DNA of 64,000 nucleotides from Epithemia pelagica (lineage: Eukaryota; Bacillariophyta; Bacillariophyceae; Surirellales; Surirellaceae), in the NCBI GenBank assembly GCA_946965045.2, contig OX337232.1, forward strand, positions 3,410,001 to 3,474,000, in the 5' to 3' direction. The position numbers and the translations under genes were made by a program. Under the pieces are notes generated by a model. The model worked only from the letters and a program-made list of their open reading frames with translations, did no database searches and was not told the origin of the DNA. Shown here one piece after another: positions 20,990-31,365 of this stretch (the stretch's first letter is position 1; every line of letters begins with the position of its first letter).

Positions 20990-22174
20990 AGACTCTGAGC
21001 TGAGACGAAAAGGAAGATGAGCTATGATTGCACAATGGCCTGGGAAGGTAGTGAAAATATCTGGATCGGACTAAGAAGGTCCATATGATCCGCCCATGGT
21101 CAACTACGAATGTTGTACCACTAGTCTCGTTGAATATCTGACTTGCAACGGAGCCAGACCGGACTAGTGGAGGGGTGTGGTCTGCTATGCGCACACCCTG
21201 GGCAATGACGGACGCGTCGATCCTTGCCGTTGAAAGGAGAAGCCTGCCATGCGGACCAGCGATAATAAAATATCACTTATGTGACGCGGAACGATAATGC
21301 AGCTGTGCATGCTCAATCGCTGAATGAATGGAACACCGGAAAGTCACGATGAATGAGACGATGGTTTGGTTCCGTAAGCGAGAAGAAGTCACAAAAGGAA
21401 GTTTGGTGCTGACAAAGGAAGACGCACCCATATGAGAAGTGATAAAGAAAGCTTGGCGCTGACAAAGGAAGTCGCACACTATGAAAGTGCAGTGAAGCGC
21501 AATGGAGGCACCAATGATGAGGTGCAAAGTTGGACGGTAAGAAAATGCCTGTCGAAGACAGGGGACAGGGGACTCTATGTCTCCTTTTATGAATGAACCC
21601 CTTTTGTGGGTTGAGCATGGATGATTTACTACATGATTGGTTGTGCGCTTCAAGCAGAGAGCGCATTGTTCTTGAAATGAAGTTTCAAAATACTACGATT
21701 GATTGTTGAATCATGAGATCATGCAGTGTTCTGGGCTGTTGTTGCCTATGATGACAATCCTGTGAGATTTGGTTGCTCTGTGTTTGGATTGGTGATATGT
21801 ATTATACACCGCCAAAGAGATGGACAGGCAAGGAGTATTGAAGTCAAGCCTCTGCTTGTCTGGCAGTTGGCATGAGTACTATTAGATCATGAGTTGATCT
21901 GTTATTTTGTGGTGTCGATTTCACCGTTTTTGTGTGTCCGTGGCTGAGGACAACTACCATCAAGGAAACGATGGTGATGTGATTTTCATATTTTATGAAA
22001 GTTATTTGGATGAACCCTTGTGGTTAATTGAGGAGCAGGGTGAACTAAGAGTGTAACCCTTTCGTTGGCTCTGTTTTTGTCTTGATTAATAATGATGGCT
22101 ATGATGTGTCGGTGACTTGAGTCCGGATGCCATTATCCTTTATTTTGTCCATTGGTTGGTCCGGCTGTCAATGA
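20990..22174. other. Non-coding 5' interior of element 4
   Basis: Leader-like sequence shared in part with element 2 up to about 21240, then unique sequence. Open frames are short, on both strands, and I see no family match. Confidence 0.6.
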
Positions 22175-22179
22175 GTGTG

Positions 22180-22937
22180 TGATAAACTTCTCTCGATTCA
22201 ACAGGGGTTAGACAGATAGGTAGGATAGGTAAAAGGCTCGCTGAGCCGACAATCAAATCACCAACCGATACAACAATCCTCCACGGGTCAGAGAAGAGTT
22301 GCAAGTCGAAGTCCGCCGTGGGTGGGGGCAGTCGGTCCACTGATAAGAGATTAGTCTTAAGATGAGTGTTAAAATGGTGATATTAATGATTGTGAGACGA
22401 TTACTAACTAAGGTGGTTGATGGTGCCGAAGTCCTGGCTCTTGTATACGGCCATGGATCTGGTGTGATAGGTCCTCACTGGTTGGAGTAGACCGGCATTG
22501 GTGTATATTGAATGTATAGGGTGATGGATAACATGTATGGGATGCAACAGCTCTTGCTTTGTCGTGGTATAAGTCTTGTCCTGGACGCGTTGCTGTTTGC
22601 ATTCTTGGATTTGTGGGAACAGAGATATGGTCTCGCGTGATCGTGATTCGTGCTTTGATTACATAGACCGTTAGGTCGAATCGTGGATGCGCGTACTCGG
22701 ATAGTAGAGGCGCGCACTTGATAGTTTTGGGCGCGCACGTGTTGGGCCACAGTTAATATCCGAGCGGTCGCCGATAACGCGTGCAATGCGAGCATGCCGT
22801 GGCCAAATTTATAGTTTCGCAAGCATGCCGACATTCTTTTCTCACTTTTAGGAAAATGTCATCGGATGCCATAAAATACTAGCATCATTCGATGAGTTGT
22901 AGGTTTCGCCACCTAGTTTTCAGTGAGAATCCTAACA
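22180..22937 (-). repeat. 3' LTR of element 3
   Basis: 758 bp, TGTTAGGATTC...GTTTATCA on the minus strand. The last six bases of the gag-pol frame run into it. Confidence 0.92.
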
Positions 22938-25900
22938 CTCCCCACAATTCGTCGAATGAGGATTGTCAATTCCCTCATCACTTTCTTGGATTTTTCCTCT
23001 CCAGAATAACAAAGATCTGAGCATGGGCCAAACTGCGGCGAATTCCCAATGTTTACTGAGGATATCAGCTGGGTTTGTCTTTCCATCTTTCCAGTAGAAT
23101 GCGACGTACTTTGCAGCGATAGCTTCACGGACTCGGTGATAGGATAGGAGATGGTGCCTCTTGGAGATGATTGAGTGTGGTGTGGTGCTATTGATAACAA
23201 CAGAGCGGTTATCTCCAAACATGTCACTCTTCTCTCGCAGAGGGACTCCCAAGTATCGGAGTGTAAGGCGTAGCTCCGTGATCTGATCAACTGCAGTCCT
23301 TGCGGCAACAAATTCAGATCCATACGTGGCTGTTTCCACTGTGGCTTGTCGCTTACTGTACCAGTCCACGGGTGTACCATTTACAAAATGCAGGATGGCT
23401 GTAACTGCTTTCCCAGTAACCATATCATGCATGAGATTTGCGTCGACATAATGTATAGTTGTCACAAAACGCCCAAGTGGGGTTGGACAGTCCTCAGGGA
23501 TACGTTCCTTGGCGTCCATGTATACGGTACGACTCCAATCGTATTCTTGGATAGGTAAAGCTGATAAATCTGGCTCCCCAGTGCGGAATCTGATAGACCC
23601 ATCAGGAAATGACATGAGGTATCCATAGATGCGTTTAGCTTGCTTCAAATGACCAATCCTTGGAGCAGCTCTGAACCTTGATATAGTCATGGTAGCAGGA
23701 AAGACATCAAAACGGCCAATGGTAATTAGCCATTGCAGTTGTCCAATAAGAGTCTGGAAATGCTGGGTCCCTTCTTCATCTAAGAGCTCAGAGTCATCGA
23801 GTTCAGGATGATCATTAGCAATGACTGGCGGCTTTGCTTTCTTGGGTTTCTCATTGAACAATCGTTCATAGGTATCCATCATCTTCTCGATGTACCTTCG
23901 TGGGTCAGACACAAGTGTACCGTCTGGATCTTTGGTATAACAACACCCCAAATGATACTCGATAGGTCCAACTCCTTTGAGTTTGAAGTTGTATTTTTCT
24001 GTAAAGATCTTGCAGACAGCTTCAGGGTCCATGGCAACAATAGCTAAGTCATCAACATATACAGCAATATATTCATAACAGTCTTCTCCAGGAGCCTTCT
24101 TCATCCAAATATCAGGGTCAGCCTTGCTTGGAGAAAATCCCATATCAATGAGAACATCAAACAGTTTGTCATGCCAGCGAGCACCTGAGGATTTGAGACC
24201 ATATAATGCCTTGTAGATGATCAAGATATGTCCTTCTAACTCCTTGAACTCTGGTCCTGCAATGATGAAAATCTTCTCTCCTGTCAATGCTTCTAGGTAT
24301 GCGTTCCCAATATCTGCTCCCCATATTTCCATGTCGTTCATGGTTCCAAGAAATATGGCAATGCGAAGGTTGCGAATGGAGACAACCCCTGAATAGATGG
24401 TCTCAACGGGTTCCTTGGTGAGATGTCCATCTGCGACAAGTCGTGCCTTGTGCCTTCCGTCATGCTTGACATCAAAGACCAGATGTACTCTTATCTTATG
24501 ATATCCTTCTGGTGCATTGGCCAATTTCCCATTAATGAACTTGGCTTTTCCATGGTCCTTGAAAGTGTTATACGATTGAATCTGTGAGAGTTCCAATTCT
24601 GTTGCGTCTTGCCATTTCGTGTTCCCAAATTGCTTGTCTAGTTCCACTGCTTCTTCATAGGTGCGAGGTACTTGGAAACCAAACTTGTACTTGATAGAGC
24701 GACGAACTTGTTTGATCCTGGATTGTTTAGCTGCTCGAATGAGTCTTTTGCTTGTCTTGACGTATCGCTTGAGATGTTTCCATCCAGGTAGATCCAGCAA
24801 ACCATTTTTCTTGGCATAGATGACGACTGTGATGGGGTCATCATTTGCAATAAGAGATAGAGGTTCGTATGTCGTCTCCCCAGTCTCCCAATCAACAAGG
24901 ACATTATATTTACTCCCTTTATAGTCTGGGTCGCTTGAGTTCAAAGGTCCTTGGTGTGCAATAACGTCTCTGAATCGGAAGAGACTATCCCCTGTCGTTT
25001 GGGCTTGATTATCCCTTTCAATGTATTCCATGAGCTGGTTGTAGGAGATCATCTCATCAACATTGGAGTTAGACTTGCGAAAGATATATTTGAGTCGATC
25101 TTCTTGTTTGGTTGCATCTTGTTCCAGGTCGACAACTCGTTTGATTACTCGTGCTCGGTGGCGCTCCCCATTCTCTTCAGTGTCACAAAGGAATGTGCGT
25201 CCAACTAAATCGTCGTAGTCAATTGTTGGCATAGGTGTGGATGGGTCTTCACTTCTGCTGCGAATAAAGACAGTGTCACCTTGCTTGTCAGTGGGTTTAT
25301 GCGGCGACTCCTCCCCTGAAGAGATATCCACACGAAGGTTGGGGGTAGTGGAGGCAACGCGACGGACAGCGGAACGGTAGATGATGACGTTGTCGGCAGT
25401 GAGGATCTTCCAAGTAAAGGCATCACCAACATTGTGGGCAAAACCAACCCAGTGGCCAATCTTCTCGTCGGGAGACGAAGGGTAAGAACCGGAGGTAGGT
25501 TCAGAAGGGTCGACACGATAGTAGACCTCATCCCAGAAAGGAAAGAAAAGGAGATGGGTAATGTCGGGTGGGGTACCGGTAAGAGCCTCAAGAGGGGTGC
25601 GGCCAGAGTGGGTGGGAGAGGAAGTGTGATTGAGGAGGTCACACACATATTCTAAACAAAGTAACCATGCAGAAGCAGGGCAACCAGAGGCATTCATGAT
25701 AGCATTGGTCATACGCTTAACGGTCTGGTAGCGGTTCTCAGCTTTGTTCTGGTGTTGATGATAGGGCTCGGAACGGTATTCACCAATCAGAAGGGTGCGA
25801 AGAATATCCTTGACCTTGTGGGAAATAAGTGACGAACCACCATCACTGATCAAAGTCTCCATGACACCACGTGTACAAATGTTATCCTGGAGGGTATTGA

Positions 25901-28613
25901 CGAATTGCTTGGTAGACTTGATACCATAAATGTCAGTAACCAAAGTATCACGACCAACAAAAATCTGAGCAATCTTGCCACCATGGTTAACAGCCGGGGT
26001 GTCGGAGAAGATGGAGTCAGTGGCAACGGGTTCATGTCGTCGTGGTAGGTTAAGGATAGGATTCAGGGCCTTAAAGTGTTTCTTCAAGGTATCCTGGTCA
26101 AAGGAAATGTGTCCATGACAAGTTGTATGCTTGAACGTATCGGCGATTACGTCTTCCGATTGCCACCCAAAGAAAGGGCGAAATTTCTTCCAGTCGTATT
26201 GTTCCTTGTAGAGTTTGTGGACAGACGCATGAAGTGTGGGGTCGTTGCCATCTTGATCAGCATAGATGGAAAAGAAGGAAGGTTTATCGGGGCCATGATC
26301 ATATGGGAGATCGAGGAGGAGATTCAAAGTGCATACAACGCGATCGGTATACTCCCCATATTGGTCATAGGGGTACGTTTCCATACTACCATCAGTCTCC
26401 ACAGATGTCCAGTTCGGTGCAGGGTCTTGATGGGGGTCTGGATGGGTATGGTCAAGTACAGAAGGATCCCAGATATGGGGTGAAGTGAACACAATATGCG
26501 GATATTTATCCATATCGTCATCAGAAGGGATTCCCAGAGATTGAATGTATGCAAGGCCATCCTTGATTCGTAAGGGCAATGCACGTCCATCAAGGGTAGT
26601 AATGCGTTGTTTGCCATCAACCTTGACGGATCGTTCGTCGACAGATAGGCCGAAATGTTCAAATTGCGCTGGGGCATGGATAGATAAACCCTTTCCATAG
26701 TGGGCATACTCATTGAAGATACCAATAATGGGTCCATCACTTGTATCAAACTTGGCAGCACAGGTAACAACTGGAAGGCCAGTCAATTCATGATTGTCAA
26801 TACCTACGATGGTAATATGACGTCCGGTTTTGGTAAGGATAGGCATGTCAGATCCTGCAAGGCCTCCATTGGCACCTTGATCGATGAGTTGATTACCAGA
26901 AAAGGTGGATTTGCGGGAGAATAGATATCGTGACATATGAACCTTTTGCTTGTGATCGGCAGAAGACTTGAACTTGACTTTAGGACTTGACTTTGTTGTA
27001 GAAGTTGACAAGATGTTGCTGAGGTCAGATGCTGGATGATTGATATCTGTCGATGCAATAGCCTGGTGTACGAACTGGGTAACCAGATCAGAGGATGTAT
27101 CGAATGGATCTTGTTCTGGTGCATCTTGATGGGTATCACCAATGTTGTTGGCATCAGGATCAGGGTCCGGTTCAGGATCAATGTCAAGAGAATGTGTTTG
27201 GACCTTGCGTGGAGTTGTCGGGGAATCTTGGACGGATTTATTGAAGTCGACAATGATTTGCCGATCCTCTTCAGAGAGTTTAAACCATACATCTCTTGGA
27301 AGGCTGATTTTCAACGAAGTTGGGGACTTTTCGGATTGGATATTCGTGTTGTTGATCTGGTAGTCAGGGGGCTCCACTGGTTCAAAAGGTTCATCCAACT
27401 GAAATTCATGTTGCTTTACATGACGACGGCGGTTAGACGCAGAAGTTCGGGTAGCTTGGTCATGGTCAAAAGCAGCATCAAGAAGCAGGCGGAAATATGA
27501 TTGATAACAGAGAGACTTGGCTCCAGATTTTGTGTTGACAACGTTATCCAAGATCTTGACTCGTCTTAAATCAGGTACCTTTTCAACAGCTTGCATAAGG
27601 AAGGTCATCCTTGTATGGTCATGGATACGATCCGACAGTGGTACAAGGTTATCCAGAAGTCGTAGCTGTTCTTGAAAATGTAGGAGAAACTGACGAGTTG
27701 TACCACGCCAAGAGTCATCCAGTCGAAGATTCGAAATGTAGCTTGTTAGGCGTAACACTTCTCGCTTAGCTAGATCAGATTCAGTGTGTAGAACATGGAG
27801 TTTCTTCAAGACGACTCTTGCATCTTCATCATGTTCATGTTCTCGAACATATGCTCTTCCTTGGTCGGTTTGGATAATACGTACAAGTACAGAATAGACA
27901 AAGACTTGTTGTTCTCGGAAAAGTAACTCTGCGCATTCGTCATCCTTGGGTACCTTGTAATCGAAATCAAGAACATTCGACAATCCTTGTGCTTTCGCAG
28001 TTGATTTGAATACACGCCAAAACGAATCAAAGTATCGTTCGTCTTTGAATGATTCAAATGCTGTTGCATCTCTTTTGGTTCCTTTCTTGAAAGCAGAGAG
28101 ATCTAACATGGATTGAGATGTTGTAGAGGATGTAGTGGGAGATCGGGATGATACGGAGTGTGCAGGTGATTTCAGAGGAGAAACTGGGTCTTGGTTCATA
28201 CCAGACTTGGTAAAGTCGGTGTTGATCCTCCAATCGTCATATTGGTCCCTCGTGAGGTTCATCCATGTAGCACGGGGTAGTTTTCCATGTTGGAGTTGCC
28301 GTTGTTGTAGTAACCAATATGCCATTAGTTTGAGTTGTAATCTTGTACTTGTCTGTAGGTCGTTGACTTGTTTTCCAACCTTGTATTGCATGAGATCCTT
28401 GAGTGTCTCCTCGGGATCAGTTGCAACATGGTCGAGGACATGAAGGATATGTTCAAAACCATGATGTCGCATCCACTTTTGAAGTGATTGGGCTGGTTCA
28501 TCATTACAACCAAAGATGCCTTTAGTTATATGGTCGAAGAGATCTTGGTTGGTTATATGACTTGACTTGTCCTCAGGAGGAGTAAACGGTGTCTTCGGAG
28601 GTGTCGCTTCCAT
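22932..28613 (-). CDS. Copia Gag-Pol polyprotein, intact (element 3)
   Basis: 1893 residues from ATG 28613; open upstream only from a TTG at 28634. It has an N-terminal Gag region (~1-560) with a Ser/Thr/Asp-rich linker. The protease has DQGANGG in place of the usual D-S/T-G-A. Integrase carries ATDSIFSD, ISDGGSS and KAENRYQ (D, D, E). Reverse transcriptase has WGADIGNAYLEA and YVDDL, and RNase H shows HYVDANLMHD, TATYGSEFVAA, FGDNRSVV and the terminal NPADILSKH block. Unlike elements 1 and 2, there is no stop between gag and protease, and the protease differs. It belongs to a different CoDi-like lineage. All catalytic residues I can check are present. Confidence 0.92.
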   Translation of the reverse strand: MEATPPKTPFTPPEDKSSHITNQDLFDHITKGIFGCNDEPAQSLQKWMRHHGFEHILHVLDHVATDPEETLKDLMQYKVGKQVNDLQTSTRLQLKLMAYWLLQQRQLQHGKLPRATWMNLTRDQYDDWRINTDFTKSGMNQDPVSPLKSPAHSVSSRSPTTSSTTSQSMLDLSAFKKGTKRDATAFESFKDERYFDSFWRVFKSTAKAQGLSNVLDFDYKVPKDDECAELLFREQQVFVYSVLVRIIQTDQGRAYVREHEHDEDARVVLKKLHVLHTESDLAKREVLRLTSYISNLRLDDSWRGTTRQFLLHFQEQLRLLDNLVPLSDRIHDHTRMTFLMQAVEKVPDLRRVKILDNVVNTKSGAKSLCYQSYFRLLLDAAFDHDQATRTSASNRRRHVKQHEFQLDEPFEPVEPPDYQINNTNIQSEKSPTSLKISLPRDVWFKLSEEDRQIIVDFNKSVQDSPTTPRKVQTHSLDIDPEPDPDPDANNIGDTHQDAPEQDPFDTSSDLVTQFVHQAIASTDINHPASDLSNILSTSTTKSSPKVKFKSSADHKQKVHMSRYLFSRKSTFSGNQLIDQGANGGLAGSDMPILTKTGRHITIVGIDNHELTGLPVVTCAAKFDTSDGPIIGIFNEYAHYGKGLSIHAPAQFEHFGLSVDERSVKVDGKQRITTLDGRALPLRIKDGLAYIQSLGIPSDDDMDKYPHIVFTSPHIWDPSVLDHTHPDPHQDPAPNWTSVETDGSMETYPYDQYGEYTDRVVCTLNLLLDLPYDHGPDKPSFFSIYADQDGNDPTLHASVHKLYKEQYDWKKFRPFFGWQSEDVIADTFKHTTCHGHISFDQDTLKKHFKALNPILNLPRRHEPVATDSIFSDTPAVNHGGKIAQIFVGRDTLVTDIYGIKSTKQFVNTLQDNICTRGVMETLISDGGSSLISHKVKDILRTLLIGEYRSEPYHQHQNKAENRYQTVKRMTNAIMNASGCPASAWLLCLEYVCDLLNHTSSPTHSGRTPLEALTGTPPDITHLLFFPFWDEVYYRVDPSEPTSGSYPSSPDEKIGHWVGFAHNVGDAFTWKILTADNVIIYRSAVRRVASTTPNLRVDISSGEESPHKPTDKQGDTVFIRSRSEDPSTPMPTIDYDDLVGRTFLCDTEENGERHRARVIKRVVDLEQDATKQEDRLKYIFRKSNSNVDEMISYNQLMEYIERDNQAQTTGDSLFRFRDVIAHQGPLNSSDPDYKGSKYNVLVDWETGETTYEPLSLIANDDPITVVIYAKKNGLLDLPGWKHLKRYVKTSKRLIRAAKQSRIKQVRRSIKYKFGFQVPRTYEEAVELDKQFGNTKWQDATELELSQIQSYNTFKDHGKAKFINGKLANAPEGYHKIRVHLVFDVKHDGRHKARLVADGHLTKEPVETIYSGVVSIRNLRIAIFLGTMNDMEIWGADIGNAYLEALTGEKIFIIAGPEFKELEGHILIIYKALYGLKSSGARWHDKLFDVLIDMGFSPSKADPDIWMKKAPGEDCYEYIAVYVDDLAIVAMDPEAVCKIFTEKYNFKLKGVGPIEYHLGCCYTKDPDGTLVSDPRRYIEKMMDTYERLFNEKPKKAKPPVIANDHPELDDSELLDEEGTQHFQTLIGQLQWLITIGRFDVFPATMTISRFRAAPRIGHLKQAKRIYGYLMSFPDGSIRFRTGEPDLSALPIQEYDWSRTVYMDAKERIPEDCPTPLGRFVTTIHYVDANLMHDMVTGKAVTAILHFVNGTPVDWYSKRQATVETATYGSEFVAARTAVDQITELRLTLRYLGVPLREKSDMFGDNRSVVINSTTPHSIISKRHHLLSYHRVREAIAAKYVAFYWKDGKTNPADILSKHWEFAAVWPMLRSLLFWRGKIQESDEGIDNPHSTNCGEC

Positions 28614-28805
28614 GATAGTACTTGTATGGTTCAATTGTTATCACAGTGTGTAGCGTGATGTCCTTGCGAAAATTTTATTTAACCGATGTGAAAAGAACCC
28701 GGTTGTGACACGTATGTAGGTACCCGGATGTGTGATGTGCTTGGAACCCGGATGTGCGGAACTCGGTTTTGTGTCTGGTTTGGTGTAGAAACTACGTAAA
28801 GTTAC

Positions 28806-29561
28806 TTATTCTTGGTCACTTTCGGCTCGGTACTGAAGACGAGATGCGGAATCGGTCACTGTAGTGGCTAGTTCTTCAACGTCGTCGTCTTCCAACAAGT
28901 GGTTCACGTGTTGAGTGAAGAGAGGGTAGATAGTCGCACGGAAATCCTGGCAGAGATGGATCTCGTGAACAAAGGAGACGTACTCGTCGAGACGAGTAGT
29001 CGGGGTAGGTAGCGGATTCGTCGTCGAGTTGACGATCCAGATGGTGTGGAAGTAGTTGGTTGGACGTTCAAAGGAGATGAATCGAATACGGATGGGTTCC
29101 ACAGGGTTGCCCAACAGGGCTTGGACAATGAAACGGCGTCTCGAGCACTGGTACAAGAGGTCGAGAAGTCGTTGGATGTCCTCAAGGTCAGTCACGGGTT
29201 GGACGGACTGGAAATCGATCTCGCGTTTGGTTGTGGAACGGATCACGTCGGGGTCGGTAGTCGACTCAGTCGGCTCGCGGAAGTGTCGGATATGCGCAGT
29301 AAGAAGACGGCTCGTACGTCGGGTGCGAGTAGGGTTCAAACGGCGAGGCGGAGTCGAAGGGTGAGTCGGAATCGAAGGAGGCTGGACCACTCGGTCTGGG
29401 GTCTGGAAGGGATTCGGAGCACTGGCCTGAGTCGGGGTCTGTTTCGGAGTTTCAATCAAGGGCTCGCCCGGATGGGACACGGGTGGATGGAGTTCCTCCC
29501 CGCTTTGTTGGAAGGAATGAAAGATGTGTCGAATAGAGAGGTTGGAATCGTCGTGAGACAT
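28806..29561 (-). CDS. Extra ORF between 5' LTR and gag of element 3
   Basis: 251 residues from ATG 29561 (the frame is open into the LTR, but that part is non-homologous leader). It begins only ~40 bp inside the 5' LTR boundary and ends 192 bp before the gag-pol ATG, in the same orientation. The N-terminal ~100 residues are Pro/Thr/Ser/Arg-rich (NPFQTPDRVV...PTRTRRTSRLL); the C-terminal ~150 are predicted folded with hydrophobic blocks (FHTIWIVNSTT, YVSFVHEIHLCQDFRATIYPLF) and an acidic end. I do not recognise it. Typical copia elements have no such upstream gene. The long open frame, at odds with the rest of the leader, suggests it is real. Confidence 0.55.
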   Translation of the reverse strand: MSHDDSNLSIRHIFHSFQQSGEELHPPVSHPGEPLIETPKQTPTQASAPNPFQTPDRVVQPPSIPTHPSTPPRRLNPTRTRRTSRLLTAHIRHFREPTESTTDPDVIRSTTKREIDFQSVQPVTDLEDIQRLLDLLYQCSRRRFIVQALLGNPVEPIRIRFISFERPTNYFHTIWIVNSTTNPLPTPTTRLDEYVSFVHEIHLCQDFRATIYPLFTQHVNHLLEDDDVEELATTVTDSASRLQYRAESDQE

Positions 29562-29585
29562 CGAAAGCTTCTCGGAAATAAACGA

Positions 29586-29599
29586 TGAGACTGTTAATC
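29586..29599 (-). other. Primer binding site of element 3, tRNA-Asn anticodon-arm type
   Basis: Plus-strand bases TGAGACTGTTAATC abut the 5' LTR (29600). They read as part of a tRNA: stem TGAGA, loop CTGTTAA with anticodon GTT (Asn), then TC pairing back. The element strand therefore binds a tRNA cut after position 40, not a tRNA 3' CCA end. Confidence 0.65.
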
Positions 29600-30357
29600 T
29601 GATAAACTTCTCTCGATTCAACAGGGGTTAGACAGATAGGTAGGATAGGTAAAAGGCTCGCTGAGCCGACAATCAAATCACCAACCGATACAACAATCCT
29701 CCACGGGTCAGAGAAGAGTTGCAAGTCGAAGTCCGCCGTGGGTGGGGGCAGTCGGTCCACTGATAAGAGATTAGTCTTAAGATGAGTGTTAAAATGGTGA
29801 TATTAATGATTGTGAGACGATTACTAACTAAGGTGGTTGATGGTGCCGAAGTCCTGGCTCTTGTATACGGCCATGGATCTGGTGTGATAGGTCCTCACTG
29901 GTTGGAGTAGACCGGCATTGGTGTATATTGAATGTATAGGGTGATGGATAACATGTATGGGATGCAACAGCTCTTGCTTTGTTGTGGTATAAGTCTTGTC
30001 CTGGACGCGTTGTTGTTTGCATTCTTGGATTTGTGGGAACAGAGATATGGTCTCGCGTGATCGTGATTCGTGCTTTGATTACATAGACCGTTAGGTCGAA
30101 TCGTGGATGCGCGTACTCGGATAGTAGAGGCGCGCACTTGATAGTTTTGGGCGCGCACGTGTTGGGCCATAGTTAATATCCGAGCGGTCGCCGATAACGC
30201 GTGCAATGCGAGCATGCCGTGGCCAAATTTATAGTTTTGCGAGCATGCCGACATTCTTTTCTCACTTTTAGGAAAATGTCATCGGATGCCATAAAATACT
30301 AGCATCATTCGATGAGTTGTAGGTTTCGCCACCTAGTTTTCGGTGAGAATCCTAACA
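29600..30357 (-). repeat. 5' LTR of element 3
   Basis: 758 bp; differs from the 3' LTR at about six single bases, five or six of them transitions. Confidence 0.92.
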
Positions 30358-30362
30358 GTGTG

Positions 30363-31015
30363 GACCGATGGAATTTTTGTTCAGATGAAGGCCAGTCGTT
30401 GCTCGATTGCGTTGGCAGACTATGGTGTGAATCTAAAAATGGCGAGTAGCAAACTGGTGATGGTCGTTTCTTGGAAAGAGGGAGAGGTGGCCTGAATGGA
30501 ATATATGAAACAAGACAGTGAACGAATGACATTGATTTTTATGGTCTTGTGCCTTTGACCTGATGTTTCGTTGCTAATGGATTGTCTTCTTTCTTTCTGA
30601 GATTTTGTTTTGTCATCAATGTCGGAGTGGCCTTTTGTGAAATGCACCAATGATCACAAAAACACCCTTTCTCGAGTTTTCCCGTGATGCAAGGAAAGAA
30701 GGCTGAGTGCTAGAATCCAATTTTGGGAGAAGAATGCCAATTTCCTGACTTTCGTCTTGATTTGACAGCTGAAATGGTCATTGTTTCACTTGTGGACGAG
30801 AAATTGTGCGAGTTGGCGTCCGTAAGAATGCCATGTTTGAAAAATGATGGTCCGTTTCTGAGATTTCAGCAGGACAAAATGAAGTTAAAAGGTGTCTCCA
30901 AGGAATTAAAGGCTGAAAATTGCCCTGGTTTCCATGGACACGACAGTATTCAACCTGAGTGCTAAAATGGTTCTTTGAGCCCCTATTTCTGGATCTGTTG
31001 GAATCGCGAGGGGAC
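30363..31015. other. Non-coding 3' interior of element 4
   Basis: Continues element 4 after the GTGTG duplication of element 3. No gene is seen. It ends in the purine tract GCGAGGGGAC (31006-31015). Confidence 0.6.
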
Positions 31016-31168
31016 CGAGAAATGGTCGCGGTAGTGGGCGGAATTTGGGCGATCTAGCTATCTGTCGGCGAGCCGTAGCCCCTAGCCAGTCGCTTCTGTT
31101 GTTGGTAGATAAAGTAGACACTTCTTTGTTTTGGACGATATTTCATCCAGCAACGAGGTCGTTTCTTG
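31016..31168 (+). repeat. 3' LTR of element 4
   Basis: 153 bp, identical by eye to 20823-20975, followed by target duplication AAAC. Confidence 0.85.
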
Positions 31169-31331
31169 AAACGGTTGGCATCATCCACAACAACATGATC
31201 ATCGGATGCACTTTTTCTGGGGGAACGCGAGATTGTCGAGTTTAGGAAGCACTTTTCACATGAGAGGCATGATTATAAGGGCTATAGTAATATGATGGCT
31301 GGCGTGATATACGTAGATTTCCTACTAAGCA

Positions 31332-31365
31332 CTACGTCGTTGACATTCGGCTTGAACTCAGCTTG
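31332..31365 (-). repeat. Right TIR of element B
   Basis: CTACGTCGTTGAC...GAACTCAGCTTG, inverted copy of the left TIR, followed by TA. Confidence 0.8.

Larger units (their letters stand above)
22180..30357 (-). mobile_element. Intact Ty1/copia retrotransposon 3 (8.2 kb)
   Basis: LTRs of 758 bp each (22180-22937 and 29600-30357) have canonical TG...CA ends on the element strand and a 5-bp target duplication GTGTG (22175-22179 and 30358-30362). I count about six differences between the LTRs (~99% identity), so insertion is recent. The element lies on the minus strand: 5' LTR at the right, a primer site, an extra ORF, then one uninterrupted gag-pol frame, then a purine-rich GTGGGGAG (22938-22945) and the 3' LTR. 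It looks complete and possibly active. Confidence 0.92.
20823..31168 (+). mobile_element. Non-coding short-LTR element 4 (split by element 3)
   Basis: The two 153-bp LTRs (20823-20975 and 31016-31168) look identical. Flanks are the 4-bp target duplication AAAC (20819-20822 and 31169-31172). The left LTR is followed by the same primer site as element 2 and the right LTR is preceded by the same kind of purine tract. The inside without element 3 is ~1.85 kb and has no long open frame. Its 5' part is related to the 5' leader of element 2 (GGCCTGGGAAGGT...ATATCTGGATC and GGGCAATGACGGACGCGTC). It probably depends on an element-2-like relative for proteins. It sits inside element B and was itself hit by element 3. 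Confidence 0.8.
20510..31365. mobile_element. Non-autonomous TIR element B, host of the nest
   Basis: 34-bp imperfect terminal inverted repeats (26/34 matching), 20510-20543 and 31332-31365, start CAAGCTGAGTTCA and are flanked by TA on both sides. After removing the inserted LTR element the body is only ~0.5 kb. Its left part matches the left end of the large transposon A (54162 on), including the CATGGTG-AGGGCCA region, the subterminal hairpin, and a remnant of the transposase start (GGTTGGCATCATCC...ATGATCATCGGA at 31173). Its right part matches A's right end (AAGGGCTATA...GTAGATTTCCTACT). B is therefore an internally deleted relative of A. Confidence 0.8.

Noticed and set aside
29046-29588. 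180-codon plus-strand ORF opposite the extra ORF of element 3
   Set aside because: Antisense to the element; the minus-strand frame is longer, starts at a sensible ATG and has the element's orientation.
29586-29605. tRNA gene fragment (Asn anticodon arm)
   Set aside because: Only about 14 tRNA-like bases, exactly at the LTR border; a primer site explains it better.
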